Positions 1-9,000 of a stretch of 64,000 nt of DNA are shown piece by piece (the first letter of the stretch is position 1; each line of letters starts with the position of its first letter). This stretch comes from DATBRC01 sp036560485 (GTDB lineage: Bacteria > Pseudomonadota > Gammaproteobacteria > Burkholderiales > Burkholderiaceae_D), in the NCBI GenBank assembly GCA_036560485.1, contig DATBRC010000018.1, forward strand, positions 1 through 64,000, given 5' to 3'. The notes under the pieces were generated by a model that was not told where the DNA came from, made no database searches, and was given only the letters and a program-made list of their open reading frames with translations. Both the position numbers and the translations under genes were made by a program.

Positions 1-37
1 AGACAGCGGGATGAATTGAATTCTACGGAAACAAGTT

Positions 38-898
38 ATGCCGGCGACTGATCCCCCTCAATACGAATCAACCAAAAATGCATCTCGGCGCGCACTGTGC
101 GTGACGATTCACGATGTCGCACCGCATACCTGGTCACGTTGCCAGCGCTGGCTGCAAGCAATCCATTCTGTCGCAAACATCCCCGTGACGCTACTTGTGG
201 TGCCCAATTATCATCGCCACAAAACCTACAATCAAGCGCCATTCGATCGCTTGTTGGAACAACGTTTATGTCTTGGCGATGAACTCGCGTTGCACGGCTA
301 CGCGCATCTTGATGAAGAAAAAGCACCAACCGGTTTGTGGAACAAGTTTGTGCGGAGAGTCTATACATTAGGCGAAGCCGAGTTCTATGCGATTGATGCG
401 GATGAGGCGAGGCGCAGACTCAATATGGGTCTTGAATGGTTTGCTCGCAATCGTTGGCCGATTACCGGTTTCGTTGCGCCCGCCTGGTTGCTCGGTGAAG
501 GCGGCTGGAAAGCTTTGCAGGAATTCCCATTTCGATACACCACTACGATGCGCCAATTTTATTTTCTTCCTGAGCGCAAAGTCATTCATTCACCCAGTCT
601 CGTATACAGCGCACGCAACACCTTGTTCAAGCACGTATCGTTCCTGCGCAATTCAGCTGTGTACAGCATGTATCAAAATGCGCCAATTCTGCGCATAGGA
701 CTGCATCCTAACGATGTTTTGCATCCGGATATTGTCAAGGATACGCAGCATCTGATCGAAAAATTTCTCAAGAATCGTTTGGCGATGACCAAAATCGGTT
801 TTACCGACATGTGGCAACACGGCAGCCATCCTGCACCTTTGCCCGATTCATTCGCCTCAGTTTATTGCAAGAATAGTCAAAATTGTCTTCAACGTTAG
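38..898 (+). CDS. DUF2334 / polysaccharide-deacetylase-like protein
   Basis: This 286-residue protein resembles the DUF2334 branch of the NodB-like polysaccharide deacetylase superfamily. Near the N-terminus (about residues 21-30) it carries a TIHDVAP motif, where the Asp and the preceding His are the usual metal-site residues, and further on a DELALHGYAH motif (about 83-92) typical of the second metal-binding strand. No signal peptide is visible, so a cytoplasmic or peripheral location is likely. The substrate cannot be read from sequence. The start is an ATG with a modest GGAA upstream. The gene ends 27 bases before a cyclopropane synthase gene, which suggests one transcript and a link to envelope or lipid modification. 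It may be the last-but-one gene of an operon starting outside the window. Confidence 0.75.
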   Translation: MPATDPPQYESTKNASRRALCVTIHDVAPHTWSRCQRWLQAIHSVANIPVTLLVVPNYHRHKTYNQAPFDRLLEQRLCLGDELALHGYAHLDEEKAPTGLWNKFVRRVYTLGEAEFYAIDADEARRRLNMGLEWFARNRWPITGFVAPAWLLGEGGWKALQEFPFRYTTTMRQFYFLPERKVIHSPSLVYSARNTLFKHVSFLRNSAVYSMYQNAPILRIGLHPNDVLHPDIVKDTQHLIEKFLKNRLAMTKIGFTDMWQHGSHPAPLPDSFASVYCKNSQNCLQR

Positions 899-925
899 TT
901 CTTCATATGGATCATTGGAGGTCTC

Positions 926-2128
926 ATGTTTTACGAAAGAAAGCTGGATAATTGGCTTACACAGGTTCGCAACCAATTGACATTGCCGCTGCGAATAGAG
1001 TTATGGAATGGAAAATCCATTGATCTGTGCAAAGAGTATCCAAGCGTCACTGTGCGCTTGCCGCACGTATCATCCGTGCCCTATTTGCTGACTCCATCGC
1101 TATCCAATCTTGGCACCGCTTATGTGGAAGGAAAAATCGATGTTGAAGGCAAGGCTTTGGAAATATTAAAAGTCGTCAATGAACTTGCTGCCGGCACACT
1201 CAAACCGGTAGGAAGATACGCGCGGATTGTGCGCACTTTCCTGCACAACAAGGAAAGAGATGCGGCAGCGATTCGGTATCACTATGATGTGTCCAATGAT
1301 TTCTATCGTCTCTGGCTCGACGAAAACATGGTCTACTCATGTGCGTATTTCGAGAATGGCGATGAAGATCTGGATACTGCCCAATTAAAAAAAATCGATC
1401 ATATCCTGACAAAAATTCGTGTTCGGCCGGGCGACAAGTTGCTCGATATTGGCTGTGGCTGGGGTGCCTTGGCGATTCGTGCTGCGCAAAAATTCGGTGC
1501 TAAATGTGTCGGCATCACATTGTCGGAAAACCAGTATGCATTGGCAAAAGAACGCGTCGATCATGCGGGACTTTGCGATCGAGTCGAAATTCGATTGCAG
1601 GATTATCGCGATGTCAAAGGGAGTTTCGACCGCATTACCAGTGTCGGCATGTTTGAGCATGTCGGATTGAAATATCTGCCGACCTACTTTGCAAAAGTAA
1701 ACTCATTGCTTACTCCTGACGGCATTGTCATGAATCACGGCATCACATCGACGGCGCCGAATAATGGCGAAGCGCCATATGGCGGTGGCGATTTCATCCA
1801 AAAATATGTTTTCCCGAATGGAGAATTAGTGCATATCAGCGAGGTATTGAAAACCATGCAGGAAGGCGGGTTGGAAGCGTTGGATATGGAAAACTTGCGC
1901 CATCATTACGCACGAACGTTGACAAAGTGGGCTGAAAATTTTGAATCGAATGCAGGCACGATCAAACAGACGACTGACGATAAACATTTTCGCATCTGGC
2001 GCGTATATTTGGCGGGATGTGCTCATGCTTTCACACAGGATTGGGTTTCAATATATCAAGTTGTATGCTCAAAAGCAGGACGTAAATCTTCGGCTGTTCC
2101 TTTATCGCGTCGGTATATGTACCAATAA
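926..2128 (+). CDS. cfa: Cyclopropane-fatty-acyl-phospholipid synthase family protein
   Basis: This is a 400-residue member of the CFA synthase (CMAS) family. These enzymes transfer a methylene from S-adenosylmethionine to the double bond of unsaturated phospholipid acyl chains. The SAM-binding motif LLDIGCGWG lies at about residues 172-180, preceded by the family's YDVSNDFY and CAYF motifs at about 119-140, and length and domain order are typical. A strong GGAGG sits five bases before the ATG. The gene follows the DUF2334 gene closely and is followed at once by a long palindromic element that may end the transcript. The closest paralogues sometimes act on other lipids, so the exact acceptor is inferred. 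Confidence 0.9.
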   Translation: MFYERKLDNWLTQVRNQLTLPLRIELWNGKSIDLCKEYPSVTVRLPHVSSVPYLLTPSLSNLGTAYVEGKIDVEGKALEILKVVNELAAGTLKPVGRYARIVRTFLHNKERDAAAIRYHYDVSNDFYRLWLDENMVYSCAYFENGDEDLDTAQLKKIDHILTKIRVRPGDKLLDIGCGWGALAIRAAQKFGAKCVGITLSENQYALAKERVDHAGLCDRVEIRLQDYRDVKGSFDRITSVGMFEHVGLKYLPTYFAKVNSLLTPDGIVMNHGITSTAPNNGEAPYGGGDFIQKYVFPNGELVHISEVLKTMQEGGLEALDMENLRHHYARTLTKWAENFESNAGTIKQTTDDKHFRIWRVYLAGCAHAFTQDWVSIYQVVCSKAGRKSSAVPLSRRYMYQ

Positions 2129-2131
2129 TTT

Positions 2132-2308
2132 GAACTCATTTCATAAATAGGCGCATGCGTGAACGGATCTTGGTGGGCGCCTCGCGTTGTTGCACTGCTA
2201 GCAAAGGGAACAAGCACTGCTTGTTCGAAACCCTTTGCGTCGCACTGCGTCTAGCGATGCATCCCGCCAAGCCTCATTCCCTCACGCGCCTATTTATGAA
2301 ATGAGTTC
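2132..2308. repeat. 177-bp imperfect palindromic intergenic element
   Basis: The outer 23 bases at 2132-2154 are the perfect reverse complement of 2286-2308. Inside, CTTGGTGGG near 2168 is mirrored by CCCGCCAAG near 2264 with one mismatch. The centre holds nested stems: CAAAGGG pairs with CCCTTTG around GAACAAGCA/TGCTTGTTC. The whole unit could fold into one long cruciform or RNA hairpin. It starts four bases after the cfa stop. I see no second full copy in this window. It could be a dispersed palindromic repeat of the REP type, a non-autonomous mobile remnant or a transcript-end structure; the sequence alone does not decide. Confidence 0.8.
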
Positions 2309-2423
2309 TTGTTTGATAAATATCAAAGCATTCTGCGTGATGAGTCCTATATTAAAAGTGCGTCGGAACCAATGGTAAAACATCAGTGAAGACGCGTAAT
2401 TGAGGAATCCGAGAAATTGGGTT

Positions 2424-2519
2424 ATGTTTGATGTTCTCATCAAAACGGATGAAGGTTTCCTCAGACAGGCTGAAGTGACGATTCTGCCTGGACCTTCACC
2501 TCAACCGCCGGCTCGCTAA
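2424..2519 (+). CDS. Possible 31-residue small protein (uncertain)
   Basis: An ATG-started frame of 31 codons encodes a peptide beginning MFDVLIKTDEGFLRQ and ending PQPPAR. It has plausible amino-acid composition, but no clear ribosome-binding site lies at the correct distance (a GAGGA is about 18 bases upstream). The stop codon lies in the loop of a strong terminator hairpin. I do not recognise the peptide. The alternative is that the locus encodes a small RNA ending at this terminator, with the open frame being chance. Confidence 0.3.
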   Translation: MFDVLIKTDEGFLRQAEVTILPGPSPQPPAR

Positions 2520-2537
2520 GGCCGGCGGGTCATTTTT
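2505..2537 (+). terminator. Rho-independent terminator
   Basis: CCGCCGGC (2505-2512) pairs with GCCGGCGG (2521-2528) around an eight-base loop, followed by TCATTTTT. It lies in a stretch that otherwise has no convincing gene, so it implies a transcript through about 2350-2500. Confidence 0.75.
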
Positions 2538-2822
2538 AAGCGTTGCTTTCTTTAAACCTTTCCCTCTTGGCTTCCGCCCCTTCCACTACCGCAGCACTTC
2601 ACTACTATCCATGAAGTGAGTGATTAAATTTCTGTGTGACTAGCGTCAAGCAAAAGGTAATTGCCTCTATGAATCTACCAAACAAGATTCAGATGATGGG
2701 AACGAATTCACCAACGTTCATGTCAAGACTAGTGAAACCAGCGCTCTTAAATTTGCCATCCTGTGCCGAATTAATTTTCAATAAGGCTATCTTCGTGATA
2801 TCACCGATTTGTGAGACTTAAC

Positions 2823-3167
2823 ATGCATACCAATGTCAAACTCCCTAAATTCGATACGTTGGTTTCTCTTTATAATAAAGATCCCATTGCATACGACGAC
2901 TTCAGATTGAAATTGCTGAATGATGAAGTCAACGCCGCACCACCAGAGCGGCGCCCTGCGCTGCGCAAGACACTCTACAAGATCGAAGTCACACGTAAAA
3001 AATCCAAAACACCATTGGAAGCCGCGATCATGGCTTATCTGATGCTCTGTGAATCAACCAGTCAGTTACGAACCGAAATCAGCAAGCTCCACTATCTGGC
3101 ATCAAGTATGGAGGCAGCATTGATCATAGAACATATTCAGGAACAATCCAGGAGGGTCATGCGGTAA
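2823..3167 (+). CDS. DUF3135-like small protein
   Basis: This 114-residue protein resembles the DUF3135 family by its LPKFDTLVSLYNKDP opening and its length. It is charged and predicted mostly helical, with no signal peptide or membrane segment. The function of the family is unknown. I chose the ATG at 2823, which starts MHTNVKLPKFD, over an ATG 12 bases earlier because family members begin close to the LPKFD motif; neither has a strong ribosome-binding site. A universal stress protein gene follows after 68 bases, so the two may be co-expressed. Confidence 0.65.
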   Translation: MHTNVKLPKFDTLVSLYNKDPIAYDDFRLKLLNDEVNAAPPERRPALRKTLYKIEVTRKKSKTPLEAAIMAYLMLCESTSQLRTEISKLHYLASSMEAALIIEHIQEQSRRVMR

Positions 3168-3235
3168 TTAAATCTAAGCAAATTTCCTTTATTCGGTCAC
3201 CGTGAAATAGACCAATTTATTTCCAAAAGGAAGTT

Positions 3236-3742
3236 ATGTATAAAAAAATTCTGATTCCTGTTGATGGATCACCGCTTTCAGAAGCTACGGCGCTTGCAGC
3301 GGTGGAATTTGCGCAGCAGATTGCGGCAGATGCGATTGGTCTCTTTGTCGCGCCTGATTACCAATATTCGATTTATGATGAGCTGCTACCGCACCGCTAT
3401 GCTACCCCTGAGGGCCATGCGCTATCCATGCAGAAGTCCGGCGAAGCGTATTTAGGCATGATCAAAAGGGCCGCTGAAAAAGCCGGCGTTAATTATTTCG
3501 GCGTGACGAAAACATCGGACAGCACAGCGCAAACGATTGTCGATACAGCACGGGAATATCAATGCGACTTGATCTTCATGGGTTCGCATGGACGTAGCGG
3601 ATTGGGAAAATTGTTGCTGGGCAGCGTTACATCGAGAGTGCTTGCATTGTGTGACATACCTGTATTTGTTTATCGTTTACAAAACGAGGATAACGAGAAA
3701 ATAAAATCGCTTCATGTATTGGGAAACCATAGTCATAAGTAA
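3236..3742 (+). CDS. Universal stress protein (UspA family)
   Basis: This is a single-domain Usp protein of 168 residues. It opens with KKILIPVDGSPLSEAT, and the C-terminal segment has the ATP-binding signature G-x2-G-x9-G-S in GSHGRSGLGKLLLGS (about residues 117-131), which marks the ATP-binding class. Such proteins are soluble dimers induced by starvation, redox or envelope stress, and no specific partner can be inferred. An AAAGGAAG ribosome-binding site precedes the ATG. A short charged tail after the Usp fold (about residues 150-168) is extra compared with the minimal domain. Confidence 0.9.
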   Translation: MYKKILIPVDGSPLSEATALAAVEFAQQIAADAIGLFVAPDYQYSIYDELLPHRYATPEGHALSMQKSGEAYLGMIKRAAEKAGVNYFGVTKTSDSTAQTIVDTAREYQCDLIFMGSHGRSGLGKLLLGSVTSRVLALCDIPVFVYRLQNEDNEKIKSLHVLGNHSHK

Positions 3743-3938
3743 ATGGCGTTTTTCCTTTGAGCGATATCACCTGCTTGATAAGACAATCTCAAAAGACAAT
3801 CTCTCTACGGACTTTGCTTAGGACTGTGGAACAAGGAGAATTTCGATACGTCTAAAGAGTAATTGCTTAGTCGTTTTTATACATTCAGTGTTTGTGAATG
3901 GAATGCGGATGTAATGACTGAACTGGGATGAGTCAATC

Positions 3939-4301
3939 ATGAAAAACGTCAAGTTGCTCTGTGGATTAATTTTTTTAATCGGGATGGGCATCAGTATAAG
4001 TGCTGCCGCCCATCATGGCCATTTTCATCATCATGGTCCGCGAATCGGCTTCGCTATTGGTGGATCATTGTGGTGGCCGGGACCGGGATATTACGCCCCT
4101 TACTATTATCCTTATCCGCCAATTGTTACGACACCAGCTCCGCCGCCTGTGTATATCGAACAATCACAGGCATCATCAGCTTCAACTGCTTCACAATCCG
4201 CTTATTGGTATTACTGTGATCATCCTCAGGGCTATTATCCCTATATCAAGCAATGTTCCGATCAGTGGCAAAAAGTGGCGCCAGTTCCCCCGACACAATG
4301 A
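3939..4301 (+). CDS. Secreted His/Tyr/Pro-rich envelope protein
   Basis: This 120-residue protein has an N-terminal signal peptide (about residues 1-24, ending near SAAA). A His-rich stretch (HHGHFHHHG) follows, then a Tyr/Pro-rich linker and a C-terminal block in which two cysteines (YYCDHP and KQCSDQW) flank a GYYPYI motif. This C-terminal pattern is common in small proteobacterial exported proteins of unknown function, and the cysteines could form a disulfide in the periplasm. The His cluster could bind metal, which is inference. The next gene is a lipoprotein 16 bases downstream, so the two are probably co-transcribed. Confidence 0.7.
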   Translation: MKNVKLLCGLIFLIGMGISISAAAHHGHFHHHGPRIGFAIGGSLWWPGPGYYAPYYYPYPPIVTTPAPPPVYIEQSQASSASTASQSAYWYYCDHPQGYYPYIKQCSDQWQKVAPVPPTQ

Positions 4302-4317
4302 TGAAAGGGCGTTTATC

Positions 4318-4854
4318 GTGGCAAATATGGTTTTAAAAATCTCTGCATCGGTTGCCGTATTGGGTGCGCTCAGCGCATGTACAACCATGCCAACCGGGCC
4401 TAGCATTCTTGTATTGCCTGGCACGGGTAAAACGTTTGACCAGTTTCGCATTGATGATATCGATTGCAGACAATTTGCAGCCGGACAAATCGGCGGCGTG
4501 ACAGCATCTTCTGCAGCAACCGATAGCGGAGTAAAAAGTGCTGCAGTCGGAACTGTATTGGGTGCAGCTGCAGGCGCAGCCATCAATGGCCATCACGGTG
4601 CCGGCGTCGGGGCCGGCACAGGGTTGGTGTTCGGCGGATTGGCTGGCTCAGGCGCTGCAAACGAATCTGCATACGATGCGCAACAACGCTACGATTTTGG
4701 ATATGAGCAATGCATGTATGCAAAAGGCCATCGCATTCCAGTATCGGGACGCTTGTCAGGCCAGTATATACAACCAGGGTATACATCATCGCCGGCATCA
4801 GGCGGTAATTCCGCCCCGCCTCCTCCGCCACCTCCGGCTATGTCGCCAAGATAA
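4318..4854 (+). CDS. Glycine-zipper lipoprotein
   Basis: This 178-residue lipoprotein has a signal peptide ending in a lipobox (LGALSAC), followed by a threonine-rich start of the mature chain. Residues of about 65-110 are an Ala/Gly-rich glycine-zipper-like segment (GTVLGAAAGAAINGHHGAG and GTGLVFGGLAGSG) that could insert into or pack against a membrane. The C-terminus is a proline-rich tail. I chose the GTG at 4318 because AAAGGG lies eight bases upstream; an ATG nine bases later is also possible. The partner is probably the upstream exported protein. The function is unknown. It converges with the kinase gene on the other strand with 17 bases between them. Confidence 0.7.
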   Translation: MANMVLKISASVAVLGALSACTTMPTGPSILVLPGTGKTFDQFRIDDIDCRQFAAGQIGGVTASSAATDSGVKSAAVGTVLGAAAGAAINGHHGAGVGAGTGLVFGGLAGSGAANESAYDAQQRYDFGYEQCMYAKGHRIPVSGRLSGQYIQPGYTSSPASGGNSAPPPPPPPAMSPR

Positions 4855-4871
4855 CCGAGCTGCTGTTCGAA

Positions 4872-6092
4872 TCAATTGCCGGAAATGATGAGAGAAAACG
4901 TACTGCCTTTACCGTATTCGCTTTGTAAAGCGATGCAACCTCCGACCAAATCCGCCAGTTTCCGGCTCAGATGCAGACCTAACCCGGTTCCTTCAAAACG
5001 GCGGGTCGAAGTTGTATCAGCCTGCATGAATGCCTCAAAAATCCTGGCTTGATCTTCCGGTTTAATGCCTACGCCGGTATCTTGCACGCATATTTCGGTG
5101 ACGATTGCACCATTTTCATTGCGTTGCTTCAATCTGAGCTTGACTTCGCCGTTATGCGTAAACTTGATCGCGTTATTGATCAGATTGATGAGGATCTGAA
5201 TAAAAATCCGGCGGTCGGTTTGAACAAATACATTCTCGCTGACTTCTTCAGCGTTGAATGCAAGCCCCTTCAGCGCAGCCATCGGCCGCATCGTCTCGAC
5301 CAATTCTTCTAATACGCTATTGCAATTCACCTGCTCAATATTCAATTCGAATTTTCCGGCTTCAATTTTTGCAACATCCAGCAAATCGTTGATCAACGAT
5401 AAAAGGTGACGCGCACTTGTCTTGATTATTTTGAGTTGCTTGTCCTGATCGGCAGTCAACGGCCCTGCCAGTTTCATCAGCATGGTGCCGGTAAAACCGA
5501 TAATCGCATTCAATGGTGTGCGCAACTCATGGGAAATATTGGCCAGGAATTCCGACTTTGCTTTTGACGCGAGTTCAAGCTCCCTGTTCTGCCTTTTGAT
5601 TTCATCCGAACTGCGTTGCAGTTCTTCGGCTTGCAGTTTTAATTTTTTCTGCAAATAAAACAAATTGACGAAAACGCGAACCTTGGCAGTCAGCACCTCC
5701 GGCAAGATCGGCGAAAAAATATAATCTACCGCGCCCATCGTATACCCGCGGAAGCGGTCGGTATCGGAATCAGCCTCGGCAGTAATGAAAATGATCGGCG
5801 TATGGGCCGAGCGCGGACGGCCATGAATCAGCGTTGCCGTTTCAAAACCATCCATGATCGGCATTTTTACATCCAGCAAAATGACAGCGAAGTCTTGCTT
5901 CAACAAATGGCGCAATGCATCGCGCGCCGATGATGCCTTGGTGACTTCAAGCCCCATGCCCGAAATAACGGCAGCAATCGATTCCAGCTTTGCCGGCGTA
6001 TCGTCGACAATCAGGATCGATGCCGGCACGCCGTCAGGGGATACCATTTTTTTAAAAGCAGGTTCTTCTTCATAGACCGCAGAAATATTCAT
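4872..6092 (-). CDS. Hybrid response regulator / sensor histidine kinase (REC-HisKA-HATPase)
   Basis: This is a soluble 406-residue protein with the receiver first and the kinase second. The receiver has a DD acidic pair (ILIVDDT) and the phospho-acceptor Asp at about residue 74 (LLDVKMP), but the usual Lys-Pro is Ser-Pro (IFSPILPE). A coiled linker leads to HisKA with the phospho-acceptor His in SHELRTPLN (about residue 188), and then a HATPase with N, G1 (DTGVGI) and G2 (GTGLGL) boxes. The ATG at 6092 overlaps the upstream kinase stop codon as ATGA, so the two are translationally coupled and probably act in one phosphorelay. An in-frame start 12 bases earlier is less likely. Confidence 0.85.
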   Translation of the reverse strand: MNISAVYEEEPAFKKMVSPDGVPASILIVDDTPAKLESIAAVISGMGLEVTKASSARDALRHLLKQDFAVILLDVKMPIMDGFETATLIHGRPRSAHTPIIFITAEADSDTDRFRGYTMGAVDYIFSPILPEVLTAKVRVFVNLFYLQKKLKLQAEELQRSSDEIKRQNRELELASKAKSEFLANISHELRTPLNAIIGFTGTMLMKLAGPLTADQDKQLKIIKTSARHLLSLINDLLDVAKIEAGKFELNIEQVNCNSVLEELVETMRPMAALKGLAFNAEEVSENVFVQTDRRIFIQILINLINNAIKFTHNGEVKLRLKQRNENGAIVTEICVQDTGVGIKPEDQARIFEAFMQADTTSTRRFEGTGLGLHLSRKLADLVGGCIALQSEYGKGSTFSLIISGN

Positions 6093-9000
6093 CGGTATAA
6101 CCATGCGCGCATCAGCGACAATAATTGATCGGTATCGACCGGTTTACTGACGTAATCGGACGCTCCTGCTTCAATGCATTTTTCACGATCGCCTTTCATG
6201 GCCTTGGCAGTCAGTGCAATCATTGGCAGCGATTCAAATTCCTTGATCGTACGAATGCGCCGCATGGTCTCAAAGCCATCCATACCAGGCATCATGATAT
6301 CCATCAGCACAATGTCGATGCCAGGTTGTTCCTTCAATAGTTCGATTGCAGTATGGCCATTCTCGGCAGAAGAGACTTCCATCTTGTGGTGCTCGAGCAC
6401 ACTGGTCAGCGCAAAAATGTTACGCACATCATCATCGACTACCAAGACTTTTTTCCGAGCCAAACTGTCGGACCCTTGGTAAAGCTTCTCCAGCATTTTA
6501 CGCTGAGTATCCGGCAGCTTGGAAACCACCCGGTGCAAGAACAGCGCAGTCTCGTCCAACAGCCGTTCCAGTGACTGGACTTCCTTGACGATCCCCTTGT
6601 TCATCAACGCGCGCACCCGTTCCTGTTCATTTTTCGGCAGCTCAGTAGAACCATAGATAATGATCGGCACGTGGCGTGTCAAATCATTTGCCTGAATCGA
6701 ACCAAGCAAGTCAACGATGTTCATATCGGAGAGATTAGGGTTGACCACCATGCAGTCGTAATGCTTTTTACTTAGCGACGACAAGACTTCCTTGCCTGTG
6801 CTGACCATCGTGACGCGCACGTTGTCATCGGCAATCAGCTCTACAATTCCGGCACGATGTACTTCGTCACTATCAGCGATCAATAAATTTTTTACCTTGC
6901 GCTCGGCAAATTTCACGATGCCGACCAATGCGCCCTGAATTTCCTTCGCTGTAACCGGCTTGGCCAAATAGTCAAAAGCGCCGTAACGCAGACCACGTGC
7001 ACGGTCATCTTCTGTCGAGATGATTTCAACGGGTATATGGCGTGTGGCGGGATTGCGCTTGATCCGGTCCAGGATCGACCAACCGTCAACGTCCGCCAAA
7101 TGCAAATCGAGCGTGATGGCAGTCGGCTTGTAGCGTTCGATCAATTCGAGCGCATCCAATCCGCGCGACGTCACGATGCCCTTGAAACTTTTTTCACGCG
7201 CTGCGGCAAGCAGGATATTGGCAAACTTCGCATCGTTTTCAACCAGCAGCAACACCCGGTCACGTGCATGAATCGAGTCGCGATCATCCTGGATTTGGAT
7301 TGGTGCAGGCGCAGCCATTTCGCGTGCCAGGCGTTTTGGCTGAATCTCGATCACCAGATCGTCATCGATCACCGTACGGTTATTTTCCCCTGCCATCAGC
7401 GGCACAAACAACGCGAACGTACTGCCCTTGCCCACTTCGCTCGACACCAGGCGCAATTCTCCGCCTAGCAAACGCGCCAGCTCACGGCTGATTGATAGGC
7501 CGAGACCAGTGCCGCCATATTTTCGTGAAGTGCCTGTATCGGCTTGCTGGAATGCTTCGAAAATCAACTTCTGCTTGTCGGGCGAGACACCGATACCGCT
7601 ATCGGACACGACAAAGGCAATCACTGTCTCGGCACGATTCAATGCCATATGATCGACGCTCCAGCCTGCGAGAGCGGGTTCGATTTTTATACTGACATCG
7701 CCTCTTTCGGTAAATTTAAACGCATTCGACAACAGGTTTTTCACCACTTGCAACAAGCGCTTCTCATCGGTCCATGTCGCACGCGGCAATTGCGGAGAAA
7801 GTTCAACCATGAAGCCGAGGTTACGGCTTTCAGCAACCGGACGGAAGGTGCGCTCGATCTGATCATGCAAGGTATCGAACATCGCTTCGGCAAGATCGAG
7901 CGTAACCGTGCCCGATTCGATTTTGGAAAGATCGAGAATCTCGTTGATCAAGCCCAGCAAATCTTTTCCGGAACCGCGAATCGTCTTCGCATATTCGACT
8001 TGTTTTGGCGTCAGATTCTTGTCGGCGTTGTCGCTCAGTTGTTGCGCAAGAATCAGCAAGCTGTTGAGCGGGGTGCGCAACTCGTGCGACATGGACGACA
8101 GGAATTCCGATTTGTACTTGGACGTGAGCGTCAGCTGTTCGGCTTTTTCTTCGAGAGACAACTTGGTGATTTCCACCTCGCGGTTCTTGCGTTCCACTTC
8201 GGCCTTTTGCTCTTCGAGCAGTCCCGCCTTGTCTTCCAGTTCCAGGTTGGTCTGGCGCAATTCTTCCTGTTGTGTCTGCAACTCTTGTGCAAGTGATTGC
8301 GATTGTTTCAGCAGTTCCTCGGTACGCATGTTCGCTTCAATTGTATTCAACACGATACCGATCGATTCACCCAATTGATCCAGGAAGGTTTGATGAATCG
8401 TGCTATACAGCGTAAAGGATGACATCTCGACGACAGCCTTGACCTTGCCCTCGAACACGATCGGCAACACGATGATGTTAAGCGGCGTGGCAGTGCCGAG
8501 ACCGGAAGCGATCGCAACATATTCGCGCGGCACATCGGTCAACAGAATGCGCTTCTTCTCGTACGCGCATTGTCCGATCAATCCTTCGCCCATCAGCCAT
8601 TCAGTTTTAATCTTCTGACCTTCCGTGTACGCATATGCCGAAAGCAGTTTCAGTTTCGGCGTCTCGTTGTGCGTCTCATCCATCATGTAGAAGACGCCGT
8701 GCTGCGCATTGATCAACGGCGCCAATTCGGACAGCACCATCTTCGATACCGCGGCCAGATCGCGCTGGCCTTGCAGCAAGCGAGTAAATTTCGCCAGGTT
8801 GGTTTTGAGCCAATCCTGCTCCGCATTCTGGCGCGTGGTTTCGCGCAGGTTGCGGATCATCTCGTTGACGTTATCTTTGAGTTCGGCGACCTCGCCTTTT
8901 GCTTCCACCTGCACGTTACGCGTCAAGTCGCCTTTGGTCACTGCAGTCGCCACGTCGGCAATCGCGCGCACCTGGTTGGTCAGGTTCGCTGCGAGTCCGT

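Noticed and set aside
2636..2821. 61-codon frame before the DUF3135 gene
   Set aside because: No ribosome-binding site, no recognisable product, and it overlaps the leader of the next gene.
4000..4317. Upstream extension of the glycine-zipper lipoprotein frame by about 105 codons
   Set aside because: It would overlap the secreted His-rich protein and bury the lipobox; the GTG at 4318 has a proper ribosome-binding site.
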